Shown here in pieces: positions 13,898 to 14,921 of a stretch of DNA of 14,921 nucleotides (positions are counted from its first letter, which is position 1; every line of letters begins with the position of its first letter). Made by a program: the position numbers and the translations under genes. The DNA is from an uncultured Nostocoides sp. GTDB lineage: Bacteria; Actinomycetota; Actinomycetes; Actinomycetales; Dermatophilaceae. The stretch spans positions 1-14,921 of the forward strand of contig CAKZIH010000092.1 of NCBI GenBank assembly GCA_936931335.1, read 5' to 3'. The notes below the pieces were generated by a model. The model searched no databases, was not told where the DNA came from, and worked only from the letters and a program-made list of their open reading frames with translations.

Positions 13898-14848
13898 TCA
13901 GGAGGAGAAGTTGAGGAAGTCGAAGCCGGGGTAGACGGCAAAGAGCACCGTGATTGGAAGAACCAGGAAGACGACGGGGACCATCATGGCGATCTCCTTC
14001 TTGCCGCCCTTTTCCATGAGGTCGCGCCGGCCCTCTTCGCGCACGTCTTGGGCCTGCGAGCGCAGCACATCGGCGAGCGGGGTGCCGCGCTCGACCGCGA
14101 TGACCACGCCGTCGACGAAACGACTCAGCGAGGTCAGCCCGGTGCGTTCGGCGAGGCCTCCCAGTGCCCGCGGCAGGCTGGCCCCGGCGCGGGCGTCGGC
14201 CAGGCAGCGGCCCAGTTCGGTGGCGAGTTCGCCCTGGGAGAGACGGCATACGCGCTGAAGCGCACCCACCGCGCCTTCACCGGCACCGACCGCGAGCGCG
14301 AGCAGTTCGGCGACGGTGGGGAACTCGGTGAGCATTCGCGCCTCGCGCCGGGTGGCCTGCCGGGTCAACAGTTGGTCGCGGCCGACCACGCCCAAGGCGG
14401 CACCGACGCAGGTGATGAACAGCAGGAAGAAGACGGACGAGCCATTGCCCAGGACGAGGCTCAGCCCGATCGCCGCACCCACCGCCGCGCCGCCGGCACC
14501 ATAGAGCACCTGCTCGGCCCGGAAATGGTCCACATCAGGGGTCTTCCCCGCGCGCACGAGGCGCTGACGAACCGAGGCCGCGCCGCCGAGGATGCGTTCC
14601 ACGAGGTGGGCGGCGTCACGCACGATCGGGCGCCCCAGGACAGCCAAAACCCCTGTCGGAGTAATGACTTCGCGTTGACGCAGCCGGGTGAACCCGACCG
14701 TGTCCACGAGGTATGGCGCCACCCTCGCCGCCAGAGTGGGTCGGCGGCGGGCGGCCAAGGTGCGGACGATGATCAACAGGCCCATGCCGAAAAGCAGCCC
14801 GGTGATCGCACCCCAGCGGCCGGGACCGAGTTCGAAGACCGGGTTCAT
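13898..14848 (-). CDS. tadC: TadC-like type II secretion F-family protein
   Basis: The 316-residue protein is an inner-membrane platform protein of the Tad (type IVc) pilus. Hydrophobic segments lie at about 14-31, 115-133, 137-155 and 287-306. The cytoplasmic T2SSF domain between the third and fourth holds FPTVAELLALAVGAGEGAVG (176-195), SLPRALGGLAERTG (224-237), FVDGVVIAVERGTPLADVLR (244-263) and the basic patch before the last helix. TadC works with TadB and the TadA ATPase to extrude pilins. The ATG at 14848 overlaps the last codons of the preceding gene (ATGA), the usual tadB-tadC junction. No separate ribosome site is strong, so coupling is likely. Confidence 0.9.
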   Translation of the reverse strand: MNPVFELGPGRWGAITGLLFGMGLLIIVRTLAARRRPTLAARVAPYLVDTVGFTRLRQREVITPTGVLAVLGRPIVRDAAHLVERILGGAASVRQRLVRAGKTPDVDHFRAEQVLYGAGGAAVGAAIGLSLVLGNGSSVFFLLFITCVGAALGVVGRDQLLTRQATRREARMLTEFPTVAELLALAVGAGEGAVGALQRVCRLSQGELATELGRCLADARAGASLPRALGGLAERTGLTSLSRFVDGVVIAVERGTPLADVLRSQAQDVREEGRRDLMEKGGKKEIAMMVPVVFLVLPITVLFAVYPGFDFLNFSS

Positions 14849-14868
14849 CTCAGCACCCGGTCTTCCTC
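14845..14868 (-). CDS. Last codons of an upstream gene, probably tadB (cut by adapter)
   Basis: The frame ending at TGA 14847-14845 reads EEDRVLR and then stop, overlapping the tadC ATG by four bases. Only 24 genomic bases are left before adapter sequence begins, so identity rests on gene order: tadB normally precedes tadC. Confidence 0.4.
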   Translation of the reverse strand, partial: EEDRVLR

Positions 14869-14921
14869 AGATCGGAAGAGCACACGTCTGAACTCCAGTC
14901 ACGCCAATATCTCGTATGCCG
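14869..14921 (+). other. Illumina TruSeq adapter with index, not genomic DNA
   Basis: From 14869 the sequence is the standard TruSeq 3' adapter: AGATCGGAAGAGCACACG and onward to CCAGTCAC at 14902, then six index bases GCCAAT (14903-14908, TruSeq index 6), then ATCTCGTATGCCG, the start of the flow-cell part. All 53 bases match the known adapter. The contig therefore ends at 14868. Confidence 0.98.

Larger units (their letters stand above)
216..14251. repeat. Dispersed hexamer GTATGC/GCATAC, 27 copies
   Basis: By eye the palindrome-free word occurs 27 times on the two strands of the genomic part, first at 216 and last at 14246. Examples are 403, 1263, 1989, 2597, 3230, 5044, 5299, 5899, 6600, 6778, 7192, 7978, 7985, 8368, 10076, 10210, 10364, 10735, 10904, 10946, 11607, 12711, 12976, 13043 and 13197. 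Most copies are followed by C or G then G. The adapter copy at 14914 is excluded. Function is unknown. Confidence 0.6.

Noticed and set aside
1..14868. CRISPR array, insertion sequence, tRNA or phage integration site
   Set aside because: No regularly spaced repeats, terminal inverted repeats with a transposase, cloverleaf-like segments or integrase motifs were seen.

Overview
The window is GC-rich DNA from an actinobacterium, with GC-ending codons, GTG and TTG starts, and TANNNT -10 boxes placed directly before start codons. The gene content is typical of Actinobacteria: a mycobacterial-type uracil-DNA glycosylase, a CysNC fusion, a PlsB2-like glycerol-3-phosphate acyltransferase and a TadC/DUF4244/TadE/TadG pilus cluster. 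A member of the Micrococcales is plausible, but that is inference. The last 53 bases are not genomic: they are an Illumina TruSeq adapter with its index, so the right edge is a contig end.

Layout. (1) 1-1961, minus strand: a uracil-DNA glycosylase gene broken by an in-frame TAG, then an SGNH/GDSL hydrolase, then the N-terminal 135 residues of an acyl-CoA dehydrogenase running off the left edge. (2) 2029-2688, plus strand: a HAD phosphatase. (3) 2689-5777, plus strand: a sulfate-activation unit. Its leader holds helically phased GCCCGG repeats, a candidate promoter, a tandem 16-bp repeat and candidate leader peptides; cysD and cysNC follow, overlapping by one base, and a strong hairpin closes the unit. 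(4) 5778-9401, plus strand: an NAD-type short-chain dehydrogenase resembling HSD17B10, a PlsB-type acyltransferase and a small two-helix membrane protein overlapping the end of plsB. (5) 9404-11555, plus strand: a zinc alcohol dehydrogenase that appears to be leaderless, then a GNAT-family acetyltransferase. (6) 11631-14868, minus strand: a Tad/Flp pilus block (tadB tail, tadC, a DUF4244 small pilin-like protein, two TadE-like proteins, one TadG-like protein), followed 15 bases later by a DUF4303-like gene with a one-base frameshift in a G run.

How the genes work together. CysD and CysNC convert sulfate to APS and then PAPS, the entry to sulfur assimilation. The acyl-CoA dehydrogenase and the SDR both fit acyl-CoA oxidation, and PlsB uses acyl-CoA to start phospholipid synthesis. 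The Tad genes encode part of an inner-membrane assembly platform and its pilin-like substrates.

No CRISPR array, tRNA, rRNA, insertion sequence or phage gene was seen. The signals least explained by known features are a strongly over-represented hexamer, GTATGC/GCATAC (27 copies, in several reading frames and between genes), the layered leader of cysD, and the single-lesion breaks in ung and the DUF4303 gene.
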